From positions 1 to 33,927 of the IMG/VR virus record IMGVR_UViG_3300020055_001573: DNA of 33,927 nucleotides. The stretch is one strand, 5' to 3'. Every line of letters begins with the position of its first letter. The first letter of the stretch is position 1. Shown here piece by piece: positions 14,627-20,478 of the stretch. A program made the position numbers and the translations under genes. The notes below the pieces were generated by a model. It searched no databases. It was not told where the DNA came from and was given only the letters and a program-made list of their open reading frames with translations. This stretch comes from a virus.

Positions 14627-15409
14627 TTAGAAACTAAAACCAACTGTTACACTTGGAGTAAACTCTTCTGAGTCTAGGTTGTAGTTTAGTTCTGTACCTA
14701 GTTCTAAACCTGAAACTGTACGACCGTATGAAGCACCTACGTTCTGTAGCACATCATCTGCATCACCGTTTGCATATGCTGTTAGACCCATCATAGAACC
14801 ATCAACTTCAAAAGCAATTTGCTCGTCTGCTGAACCGTATGTTAATGTTGAACCTAGCATAATGTTTGCAACTTCAACTCCGTCAGCACGACCACCTAGT
14901 GTCCAGTTTTCTGTGTCTAGGTTGTAGTCACCACTTGCTGTGATTGATGCAAATCCTGTTCCCATTGTGTAAGCACCTTGAACATTTGAAATGTCTGAGA
15001 TATCTGCATTCCAATCTGTTAAGCCTACTGCAACTTGTGCATCGCCTACAGATACTTTAAGTGATTCTTCCATTGCTGGCGCTGCTAATGTTGCACCGTT
15101 TTCGCCTTCAACAAATACACCGTCTTGATCACCAAATGATAGTGTTGCTCCTGCAACATCTGCACCAATTTGCCATTGGTCTAGTGTAAAAGTACCACCG
15201 TCTACTGATTCAACATTGAATGAACCAAATGCAACATTACCTGCACTTAGGCCTGCACCTAGTGTAAGAGTTGCTTCTTTGTCACTGTTGATTTCAACTT
15301 CCATTGAGCCAGTTAGCATTGCACCTACCGGCATTGGATTAACAGTGTCTGCGTTTGCTACAGTCGCGGCCATTGCTGCGGCTGCTGCTAAAATAAATAC
15401 ATTGCGCAT
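14627..15409 (-). CDS. Porin-like outer-membrane beta-barrel protein
   Basis: 260 residues. Signal peptide MRNVFILAAAAAMAATVANA, then a chain of amphipathic strands with Gly and Thr turns (ATLTLGAGLSAGNVAFGSFN, GATLSFGDQDGVFVEG, VSVGDAQVAVGLTDW, IMLGSTLTYG). The protein ends in VTVGFSF; a terminal Phe after alternating hydrophobic residues is the sorting signal read by the BAM complex. Acidic, no Cys. Size and pattern suggest a small porin or general barrel made by the infected cell. A phage porin could replace the receptor and block superinfection, as Lc porin of phage PA-2 does; that is inference. Flanked by terminators on both sides. Confidence 0.8.
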   Translation of the reverse strand: MRNVFILAAAAAMAATVANADTVNPMPVGAMLTGSMEVEINSDKEATLTLGAGLSAGNVAFGSFNVESVDGGTFTLDQWQIGADVAGATLSFGDQDGVFVEGENGATLAAPAMEESLKVSVGDAQVAVGLTDWNADISDISNVQGAYTMGTGFASITASGDYNLDTENWTLGGRADGVEVANIMLGSTLTYGSADEQIAFEVDGSMMGLTAYANGDADDVLQNVGASYGRTVSGLELGTELNYNLDSEEFTPSVTVGFSF

Positions 15410-15445
15410 TAATTTACCTTTCTTTTTATTTTTGTTATTGCGTAA

Positions 15446-15474
15446 AAAAGGGCAAGTGATCAGCTTGCCCTTTT
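15446..15474 (-). terminator. Rho-independent terminator
   Basis: 11-bp stem AAAAGGGCAAG with CTTGCCCTTTT around a 7-base loop; on the minus strand the stem ends in a run of six T. It lies downstream of pseudoazurin and just before the porin gene. Confidence 0.8.
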
Positions 15475-15564
15475 GACTTTTTATTTACATATTTTTAGAT
15501 GTGTATAACCTAAATAAGAACTATTCTTGATTATAATAGCATTAAGTGTTGTATCTGTGCAACA
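15475..15564 (-). promoter_or_regulatory. Intergenic stretch with hairpin and possible weak promoter
   Basis: Directly after the pseudoazurin stop is a 7-bp stem AGTGTTG...CAACACT with an 8-base loop and no U-run. It is followed by TGCTATTAT, an extended -10-like box whose nearest -35 is a weak TTGCAC. A short palindrome AAGAA-CTA-TTCTT follows. This may start a porin transcript that must pass the 15446-15474 terminator. Confidence 0.3.
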
Positions 15565-15987
15565 CTAGGATAGGTTAGCTAAAAGCTCTTTTAGTTTTTT
15601 CTTAGACTTGCCTTTTACCTTAGCACCTGAGATATCGTTATCGCCATCACCTACAACTACAATGGCAATCATACCCATTGACTTGTGTGGTGTGCATTGA
15701 TACAAATAAACACCCGGTGTATCAAATGTGTAGGCATATTCTTTGCCTTGTTTTGATTTCTTTGGTGCTTCCCAACCATCTGGGCCCGCGATAAATTCTA
15801 CATTGTGACCTTTACTTTTTGGTAGCCAAGTAATGGTGTCACCTACATCAATACGTGCAATGTCTTCTGAATACACCATCTTAGCACCGTCGTCACGTTT
15901 GTTCAACATATCGATTGAGATATCTGCTGCCAACGCTCCTGTGGCCATTGCAAAAATTAGTCCTAGTGTAGTTAAAAAAATCCGCAT
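15565..15987 (-). CDS. Pseudoazurin (type 1 blue copper protein)
   Basis: 140 residues: a signal peptide (MRIFLTTLGLIFAMATGALA) and a cupredoxin domain. Copper ligands are H61 (GHNVEF), C98, H101 and M106 (YQCTPHKSMGM); the spacing 37-3-5 is that of pseudoazurins (38-3-5). ISIDMLNKRDDGAKMVY and the two C-terminal helices after VVVGDGD are also pseudoazurin traits and not plastocyanin. It carries single electrons in the periplasm, for example to nitrite or nitrous oxide reductase, cytochrome c peroxidase or oxidases. One base after the 72-residue gene. Cyanophages carry plastocyanin; a proteobacterial pseudoazurin points to a proteobacterial host. Confidence 0.92.
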   Translation of the reverse strand: MRIFLTTLGLIFAMATGALAADISIDMLNKRDDGAKMVYSEDIARIDVGDTITWLPKSKGHNVEFIAGPDGWEAPKKSKQGKEYAYTFDTPGVYLYQCTPHKSMGMIAIVVVGDGDNDISGAKVKGKSKKKLKELLANLS

Positions 15988-15988
15988 C

Positions 15989-16207
15989 TTATCCTCCTAC
16001 ATAGATTGCGTTGTTTGGACGATACCAGTTCTTCTGGTTGTGAATTCGTCCTAGTAAATCCCTTATCTCTGCTGCTTCTGTTTGCAAGATTTCAGGATCT
16101 TCTCCGTCAAGTATCCGCTGACTTCTGCGCATAACTTTATTGTTTAGTGCTTCTTCGATAATACGAATGTCCTTTACGCTAAGTTCAAACTTTAAATTAG
16201 GTTTCAT
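15989..16207 (-). CDS. Small helical protein, unknown
   Basis: 72 residues from ATG 16207, with GGAGGG upstream and an ATGA overlap with the preceding 42-residue gene. This is better supported than the start at 16219. KFELSVKDIRIIEEALNNKV, MRRSQRILDG and EAAEIRDLLGRIHNQKNWYR suggest two to three helices. No family recognised. It is translated just before pseudoazurin. Confidence 0.7.
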   Translation of the reverse strand: MKPNLKFELSVKDIRIIEEALNNKVMRRSQRILDGEDPEILQTEAAEIRDLLGRIHNQKNWYRPNNAIYVGG

Positions 16208-16332
16208 AATGCCCTCCATATTACTTTAGCATACTGTGCATCTAGATCGTCCCTAAAATCTATTGCATCTAATACATTATCAAATATTTTTTTGACAGTT
16301 TTGTCTCTAAATATACCGATAACTTCTATCAT
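16204..16332 (-). CDS. 42-residue small protein
   Basis: ATG 16332 to TGA 16204: MIEVIGIFRDKTVKKIFDNV, then LDAIDFRDDLDAQYAKVIWR, then AL. Both ends are four-base ATGA overlaps, with the gene before it and the gene after it, which is strong evidence that it is translated. Mixed charged and hydrophobic with no signal. Function unknown. Confidence 0.7.
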   Translation of the reverse strand: MIEVIGIFRDKTVKKIFDNVLDAIDFRDDLDAQYAKVIWRAL

Positions 16333-16544
16333 TTTTTTACGCTCAAATTACTTGGGCTATACTGTTCGCCGTTATAGCCACTTCCTGTTGCGTTCGGTCC
16401 TGTTTCTACGCCGCTGTTGCAAGCAAATACAACAACACATAAAAAGAATGCGCTCCATAGTGTAGCTCGTTTGCTCCAAAGGATAAACCCATCCATTGCT
16501 TGTTCTGCTTGTTTTTGTGCGGCTGCTCTTACATCATCACTCAT
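16329..16544 (-). CDS. Small membrane or lipoprotein-like protein
   Basis: 71 residues from ATG 16544, chosen over 16550 because 16544 makes the ATGA overlap with the 31-residue gene. A cytoplasmic-looking amphipathic N-terminus (SDDVRAAAQKQAEQAMDGFI) leads to a membrane helix (LWSAFFLCVVVFA) ending in Cys, then a Gly/Asn/Ser tail (CNSGVETGPNATGSG). The FAC-N could be a lipobox, but the N-region is long for a lipoprotein signal. Function unknown. Confidence 0.6.
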   Translation of the reverse strand: MSDDVRAAAQKQAEQAMDGFILWSKRATLWSAFFLCVVVFACNSGVETGPNATGSGYNGEQYSPSNLSVKK

Positions 16545-16636
16545 TGACATAGATCCTCATACTTTGTTGTATGAGCTCTGTGTAGCACACCGTTTGGGGT
16601 TTCTATTTTGAAAAGGTTTAAAAAGAATTTTAACAT
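16541..16636 (-). CDS. 31-residue small protein
   Basis: ATG 16636 to TGA 16541: MLKFFLNLFKIETPNGVLHR, then AHTTKYEDLCQ. AGGAG lies six bases upstream and the stop overlaps the next start (ATGA). It is the first gene after the sigma70 promoter at 16661-16689. Amphipathic N-terminus rich in Phe, Leu and Lys. Function unknown. Confidence 0.65.
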   Translation of the reverse strand: MLKFFLNLFKIETPNGVLHRAHTTKYEDLCQ

Positions 16637-16660
16637 CCGTGTCTCCTATGTGTGTAATAA

Positions 16661-16689
16661 TATATAGCACGGATTGTAAGAGAAGTCAA
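16661..16689 (-). promoter_or_regulatory. Sigma70 promoter for the small-gene/pseudoazurin operon
   Basis: TTGACT at 16689-16684, 17-base spacer ending TGC, TATATA at 16666-16661. An inverted repeat ATCCGTG (16674-16668) and CACGGAT (16641-16635) is centred near the start site; its right arm includes the start codon of the 31-residue gene. Confidence 0.7.
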
Positions 16690-16694
16690 CAACT

Positions 16695-16977
16695 AAAGGT
16701 GCGCTAAAATGTAGCAGGCCCGTTCTGTTGCCCGGTGGAGCCTATACCGCGAACTTGCCCTTAGGCTGCTTCTAAGACTTCTGCGTCAAAGAAAAGTTCA
16801 GGTTTAAAATTGCTGTTTGCAATTATTGTGTTTGCTGATTTACGGTCTCGCCTACCGGTAACTCCACGTTCTCTATTACGCCTGTCGATTCCCGGAACAC
16901 CCCCATAGAAGTTTATTGGTGGAGGTGGGGAGATTCGAACTCCCGTCCAGTTCGTCGTTGATTGGCTTCAACGTTAC
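16695..16977 (-). ncRNA. ssrA: Circularly permuted two-piece tmRNA
   Basis: On the minus strand the acceptor piece comes first: T arm GGGAG-TTCGAAT-CTCCC, acceptor strand CACCTCC, then ACCA with encoded CCA ending at 16917. A 12-base spacer (16916-16905) follows. Then the coding piece starts GGGGGTG (16904-16898), which pairs fully with CACCTCC, including a G3-U70 wobble, the identity element for alanine charging. The D-loop-like TTCCGGGAATCGACAGGC follows. The resume codon GCA opens the tag ANSNFKPELFFDAEVLEAA and stops at TAA. Outer ends are estimated. Circular permutation is known from alphaproteobacteria and marine picocyanobacteria. It would rescue stalled ribosomes and tag nascent proteins. 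Confidence 0.92.
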
Positions 16978-16981
16978 AGTT

Positions 16982-17013
16982 TATTTATACTACCACTTGG
17001 CTACACTTGTCAA
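16982..17013 (-). promoter_or_regulatory. tmRNA promoter: sigma70 and late motif overlapping
   Basis: TTGACA at 17013-17008, 18-base spacer, TATAAA at 16989-16984. The same bases form an exact T4 late motif TATAAATA (16989-16982), immediately after the TAG of the preceding gene. Either reading starts RNA near 16977. Confidence 0.65.
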
Positions 17014-17202
17014 CCGTTTTTGTGAACGGACAGCATCCATAATACGAAGTATTTGTTTCTTTTTATTACCAGGACGGTCATAGTGATTTTTTGCAGCCCA
17101 GGTTTGATCTGCTTCTAGTTGTTGAGCAAACTTTTCACCTAATATTTTTTCTAAGTAGCACAAATCATCAGTGCTGAGTTCATCAAATTTTTTAGATACC
17201 AT
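16990..17202 (-). CDS. Small charged protein, unknown
   Basis: 70 residues from ATG 17202, overlapping the end of the preceding gene by 11 bases; a longer frame to 17304 would lie wholly within that gene. KKFDELSTDDLCYLEKILGE, FAQQLEADQTWAAKNHYDRP and KKKQILRIMDAVRSQKRLTS suggest a helical protein with a basic end. GGAAAG lies upstream. The tmRNA promoter overlaps its 3' end. Function unknown. Confidence 0.6.
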   Translation of the reverse strand: MVSKKFDELSTDDLCYLEKILGEKFAQQLEADQTWAAKNHYDRPGNKKKQILRIMDAVRSQKRLTSVAKW

Positions 17203-17461
17203 TTTGTTTTTCTTTCCAGGCTTGTTCGAACTGTTCTGCATAGTCATACAAAGGTGCACCATTGGCACCATCATACCAAAGGCGTTTGAAATATCCTTCT
17301 GCACTTTGGACTACTGTTTCAGGAGTGGCGTCGAGATGGCCTTTAACCATATAAAATAATCTGTATTCTTCTTTAAGATCATTTCGAAGCATAACGTATT
17401 TACATTCCTTGTAAATGTAGGCGCTAACATCAATCCTTTTTTGACTTTTTCTTTGTACCAT
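17192..17461 (-). CDS. Small conserved-looking protein, unknown
   Basis: 89 residues if started at ATG 17461; this overlaps the previous gene by 32 bases and lacks a good Shine-Dalgarno, so the real start may be internal (ATG 17392). Sequence AYIYKECKYVMLRNDLKEEY, FYMVKGHLDATPETVVQSAE, GYFKRLWYDGANGAPLYDYA. It is aromatic and charged, with no membrane segment or known motif. Confidence 0.6.
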   Translation of the reverse strand: MVQRKSQKRIDVSAYIYKECKYVMLRNDLKEEYRLFYMVKGHLDATPETVVQSAEGYFKRLWYDGANGAPLYDYAEQFEQAWKEKQNGI

Positions 17462-17591
17462 AAAAGCCTGTTGTATATTCTACATTCTCACTTCGCTTGT
17501 ATGGTTCACATTCCTGTGGTTTATTAGTTTTCAACCATTCATCAATTAATTTTTGTGATTCGGGATCTATCTTGCGTGGTACTGGATTCAT
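17430..17591 (-). CDS. Small basic-tailed protein, unknown
   Basis: 53 residues from ATG 17591. The start at 17627 is rejected because it would lie inside a terminator stem. NPVPRKIDPESQKLIDEWLK, TNKPQECEPYKRSENVEYTT and a basic tail GTKKKSKKD. Function unknown. Confidence 0.55.
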   Translation of the reverse strand: MNPVPRKIDPESQKLIDEWLKTNKPQECEPYKRSENVEYTTGFYGTKKKSKKD

Positions 17592-17605
17592 TAAATTTCT
17601 TTCAT

Positions 17606-17634
17606 AAAAAAAGGGTTGACTAAGCAACCCTTTT
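17606..17634 (-). terminator. Rho-independent terminator
   Basis: 10-bp stem AAAAGGGTTG with CAACCCTTTT around a 6-base loop, followed on the minus strand by further T (run of seven). It closes the HAD/H1-like transcript. Confidence 0.8.
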
Positions 17635-17636
17635 GA

Positions 17637-17813
17637 TTACATTGCGTTCTTTTTATCTTGGATTTCGGCTCTACGTGTTTTTGTAAGTTTGCCTAGATCA
17701 CCGAGTGCCTTACGAGCTCTAGTTGCTGCTGCTTTGACACCTTTTTCATCAAAGGTTTCGGCTTCTTTGAGATAGTTATTAAACGCTTGTACGATTTCTT
17801 CGTGTAAAGTCAT
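17637..17813 (-). CDS. Short histone-H1-like helical protein
   Basis: 58 residues from ATG 17813, with AGGAGG upstream and an ATGA overlap with the HAD gene. LHEEIVQAFNNYLKEAETFD, VKAAATRARKALGDLGKLTK, TRRAEIQDKKNAM. Ala/Lys/Arg-rich helices resemble short histone-H1-like or DNA-binding proteins seen in marine phages. This is a composition argument only. Confidence 0.7.
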   Translation of the reverse strand: MTLHEEIVQAFNNYLKEAETFDEKGVKAAATRARKALGDLGKLTKTRRAEIQDKKNAM

Positions 17814-18394
17814 ATTGTTCCTCCTGTTACGATTTCGTATATTTTTTTCCAATCCCATACACAAATTGCATTACCTGCATAGTCTTTGTTATGTTCGTGG
17901 TTAACTAAAATACCATTAAGACCCATACTAATACCTAGGTCAACGTTTTGAGGTTTATCTTCAATCCACCAACAATTGGAATCTCGATAACACTCAAGTG
18001 CTTCATCTTTGTCTGCACCTGTATCTAAATATACAAATTTTTCAAATACAGTAGGTCCAAACATTTCGATCAAGTTCTTTGTGCGTAAATGCTGTGCATA
18101 ATAATCATCACTCAAGCTAGTTATTGCGTGAAACACAAATCCGTGTTCTTCATTCAATTTTTTAACATACTTGATAGCATCACGCAGTGGTGGAAGTTTT
18201 CTTATCCACGCACTTTCATTAAACATACGGCATAACTTTTTTGCTTCGTCTTTGGATATGCCATATTTTACATCCATATTGTAATTGCCGGGTGCTACAA
18301 CTTCATAGCCGTGTTTCTTCATCCAACGTCCGTAGGCATATTCCCAATCGAATAGCACACCGTCACAATCTGTTAAAATCAATTTATTTTGCAT
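17810..18394 (-). CDS. HAD-superfamily phosphatase, deoxyribonucleotidase-like
   Basis: 194 residues, near the size of 5'(3')-deoxyribonucleotidases. Motif I LTDCDGVLFDW gives nucleophile D9 and acid/base D11. AITSLSDD is motif II. The C-terminal WWIEDKPQNVDLGISMGLNG is motif IV with the metal Asp after Glu. A cap region lies between motif I and II. It likely removes phosphate from nucleotides, balancing pools alongside the RNR genes, or acts on another small phosphate. It has its own sigma70 promoter. Confidence 0.85.
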   Translation of the reverse strand: MQNKLILTDCDGVLFDWEYAYGRWMKKHGYEVVAPGNYNMDVKYGISKDEAKKLCRMFNESAWIRKLPPLRDAIKYVKKLNEEHGFVFHAITSLSDDYYAQHLRTKNLIEMFGPTVFEKFVYLDTGADKDEALECYRDSNCWWIEDKPQNVDLGISMGLNGILVNHEHNKDYAGNAICVWDWKKIYEIVTGGTI

Positions 18395-18429
18395 TTTGCC
18401 TCTCTTTTGCCTTTTCTATTTTATATTGT

Positions 18430-18458
18430 ATAATAGCACAAAATAGATATGTTGTCAA
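18430..18458 (-). promoter_or_regulatory. Sigma70 promoter for the HAD gene
   Basis: TTGACA at 18458-18453, 17-base spacer ending TGC, TATTAT at 18435-18430, 36 bases before the ATG. A 7-bp inverted repeat CTATTTT/AAAATAG (18416-18446) surrounds the -10. Confidence 0.75.
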
Positions 18459-18461
18459 CCT

Positions 18462-18758
18462 TTATTTGTCTGCAACAAAAACATCAGGAGAGCCTTGATT
18501 GGTGTGAGGATTGCAATGTGGGGATTCTGGACAACTACTATCAGGTGCAGCATTATCTACAGTATTGTTTACTATTAATTTATTATTAATGTAAACATTT
18601 TTTGTATTAGAAGCATCTAGTTCTCCGCCGCCAGCATTATTAGGATCATTATCAACAGCGATCAACAAATTATTAGCATAGACATTATCCTGTCCTTGAA
18701 CAACTGTTGTGTGTCCGCAAACACGAACATCTGTATGTCTATGCACTGCTATTGTCAT
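18462..18758 (-). CDS. PAAR-like baseplate spike tip protein
   Basis: 98 residues. Short hairpin repeats NVYANNLLIAV and NVYINNKLIVNN, the opening HRHTDVRVCGHTTVVQGQD, and the end CPESPHCNPHTNQGSPDVFV resemble PAAR proteins: T/S-G-S-x-x-V-x-V motifs with His and Cys placed to bind one metal at the tip. In T4 the equivalent is gp5.4 on the gp5 needle. The start overlaps the stop of the next gene upstream by one base (TAATG). Assignment is by motif only. Confidence 0.7.
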   Translation of the reverse strand: MTIAVHRHTDVRVCGHTTVVQGQDNVYANNLLIAVDNDPNNAGGGELDASNTKNVYINNKLIVNNTVDNAAPDSSCPESPHCNPHTNQGSPDVFVADK

Positions 18759-19048
18759 TAAGCCATTTGTATCCCAGTTGTGCTGCTAACGTACTGTTTC
18801 GCCATTTCTGAATCTGTTTTATGCACTACCAGCACTGCACTTTTATTTATTTCTACTTTTGCATCAGGATTGATTGTAAAAGTAAATGGTCCTAATCCAA
18901 TGCCTTGTTGTGTTGCCATAATAGCCATAGGCTTTTGCACTGTAATAAAATTGCTGTCTTCCTCTATGAAACGAGCAACAAGTTCTTCACCTGCTGTTGT
19001 TTTTATAGTGATAGTGTCTTGAGATTTGTATGGTGTTTCTAATAACAT
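18758..19048 (-). CDS. Conserved T4-like phage protein next to the PAAR gene
   Basis: 96 residues, mostly beta: LLETPYKSQDTITIKTTAGE, ELVARFIEEDSNFITVQKPM, IMATQQGIGLGPFTFTINPD, KVEINKSAVLVVHKTDSEMA, KQYVSSTTGIQ. The first half, a strand pair with TTAGEELVARFIEED, looks like an Sm-like barrel. Homologous hypotheticals are common in marine T4-like phages. Coupled with the PAAR-like gene, so a baseplate or virion role is possible. Confidence 0.7.
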   Translation of the reverse strand: MLLETPYKSQDTITIKTTAGEELVARFIEEDSNFITVQKPMAIMATQQGIGLGPFTFTINPDAKVEINKSAVLVVHKTDSEMAKQYVSSTTGIQMA

Positions 19049-19060
19049 AAATTATTTTAC

Positions 19061-19318
19061 CTAACTAAGTGAATGTCCTGTTCCATTATAGGCTGTGTCT
19101 TCTAATTCTTGTTGTAAATTTTCGAAGCCGCCTATCTTTTTTCCGTTCATAATAATTTGCGGGAAAGTTCTAGCACCCGGAAAAGTTTCTAGAATTTTAT
19201 CTCTATCAAAATCAGTGCCTAACTGCAAATATTCAAAAGCAATATTTCTGTTAAGCAAAAGTTGTTTGGCCTTTTCGCAAGAAGGACAAGCAGGCTTGCC
19301 CCAAATTTGTATTGTCAT
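19061..19318 (-). CDS. grx: Glutaredoxin
   Basis: 85 residues, one thioredoxin fold. C11-P-S-C14 is the redox centre, TFPQIIMNGKKIGGFENL holds the cis-Pro and the GG glutathione-binding turn. Reduces the disulfide in ribonucleotide reductase using glutathione. Overlaps the nrdB stop by four bases, so its output is tied to the RNR small subunit. Confidence 0.93.
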   Translation of the reverse strand: MTIQIWGKPACPSCEKAKQLLLNRNIAFEYLQLGTDFDRDKILETFPGARTFPQIIMNGKKIGGFENLQQELEDTAYNGTGHSLS

Positions 19319-20418
19319 AGTGAAAATCCTTTCAGTTTGTCCTTATCAACATCTTGTTTGATACCGCCAACAATATAACTTTCAACTTCAGTTTCTTGTG
19401 GAGCAACCTGTAATCCTGATGAACTTAACCAATGAGTTGTCCAAGGTAGCGGATTTGTATTGACGGGCTGATCGAATATTGCCTGGAAGCCTAATGCTTT
19501 TAGTCTGCGGTTGGCAATGTACTCAACATACTGATGTAGTAGTTGTGTGTTCAATCCGATCATTGAACCATTTTGAAACAGATACTCTGCCCAATCTTTT
19601 TCTTCTGCAACACACTCACGCCACAAGTCATAAACTTCTTCTTCGCAATCTTTAGCAATTTTAGCCATTTCAGGATCGTCTTTGCCTTGTGCCCAAAGTT
19701 TAAGAACGTGTGTGCTAAGTGCCAAATGCTGTGCTTCGTCTCTAGCGATAAGTGAAATAATCTTAGCCGAGCCTTCCATTAGCTTCAGTTCACCAAATCC
19801 AAACGTACAAGCAAAACTTACATAGAAACGTAAACCTTCAAGAATGTTTACAGTCATCATTGCAAGATACATTTTCTTCTTAACATCACGTATACTACCT
19901 TCACCGCGATGGAAATATGCATCTGCCGCTTCGTTAAATGCATCATAATGTTTAGTTACGCTGGTCGCTCTTGCAATGATTTTTTCGTCGTCTAAGATTG
20001 TATCAAATACTTCGCTTGGATCAGGATACACATTTTTCATAATGTGTGTATAAGACCGACTGTGAATAGTTTCAAAGAAGTCCCAAGTAACAATGCAACC
20101 TTCTAGTTCTGGTAAACTTACGTGCGGCAAAAATGCTAGGCACGGACCACGTCCTTGTACACTGTCTAGCAGTGTTTGATATTTAAGATTCGAAGTAAAG
20201 ATGTGCTTCTGCTCAGGTCGGAAGTTTTGATAATCCGCTCTATCCTTTTGTAATGATACTTCTTCTGGACGCCAGAAATATCCTAGCATCGTTTGATTTA
20301 GTTTGTCAAACACAGGAAATTTGAATGTGTCATATCTCTGTGTGTTTTGTTCTGCTCCGAAGAACATAGGCTGCTTTGTAAAGTCAACCTTTTCTTTGTT
20401 AAATACTGTCTTTGACAT
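19315..20418 (-). CDS. nrdB: Ribonucleotide reductase class Ia, small subunit
   Basis: 367 residues, as T4 and E. coli NrdB. In TWDFFETIHSRSYTHI, E116 and H119 are iron ligands and Y123 is the radical Tyr (matching E115, H118, Y122 of E. coli). ARDEAQHLALSTHV provides the second E and H pair. It houses the diiron-tyrosyl radical that starts reduction of ribonucleotides by NrdA. Own sigma70 promoter just after the nrdA stop; overlaps grx by four bases. The C-terminus (KDKLKGFSL) should dock on NrdA. Confidence 0.97.
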   Translation of the reverse strand: MSKTVFNKEKVDFTKQPMFFGAEQNTQRYDTFKFPVFDKLNQTMLGYFWRPEEVSLQKDRADYQNFRPEQKHIFTSNLKYQTLLDSVQGRGPCLAFLPHVSLPELEGCIVTWDFFETIHSRSYTHIMKNVYPDPSEVFDTILDDEKIIARATSVTKHYDAFNEAADAYFHRGEGSIRDVKKKMYLAMMTVNILEGLRFYVSFACTFGFGELKLMEGSAKIISLIARDEAQHLALSTHVLKLWAQGKDDPEMAKIAKDCEEEVYDLWRECVAEEKDWAEYLFQNGSMIGLNTQLLHQYVEYIANRRLKALGFQAIFDQPVNTNPLPWTTHWLSSSGLQVAPQETEVESYIVGGIKQDVDKDKLKGFSL

Positions 20419-20448
20419 TTGTCATCCTATAATCATTTTTGTACTACT

Positions 20449-20477
20449 ACTGTACATTCTTTTGTTTTATTTGTCAA
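20449..20477 (-). promoter_or_regulatory. Sigma70 promoter for nrdB-grx
   Basis: TTGACA at 20477-20472, 17-base spacer ending ATG, TACAGT at 20454-20449. A palindrome TGTAC-N7-GTACA overlaps the -10 and start site. Confidence 0.65.
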
Positions 20478-20478
20478 G

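Noticed and set aside
16917-16963. Isolated tRNA 3' half
   Set aside because: The T arm and CCA belong to the tmRNA acceptor piece; the matching 5' strand is in the downstream coding piece. No separate tRNA gene was found by eye.
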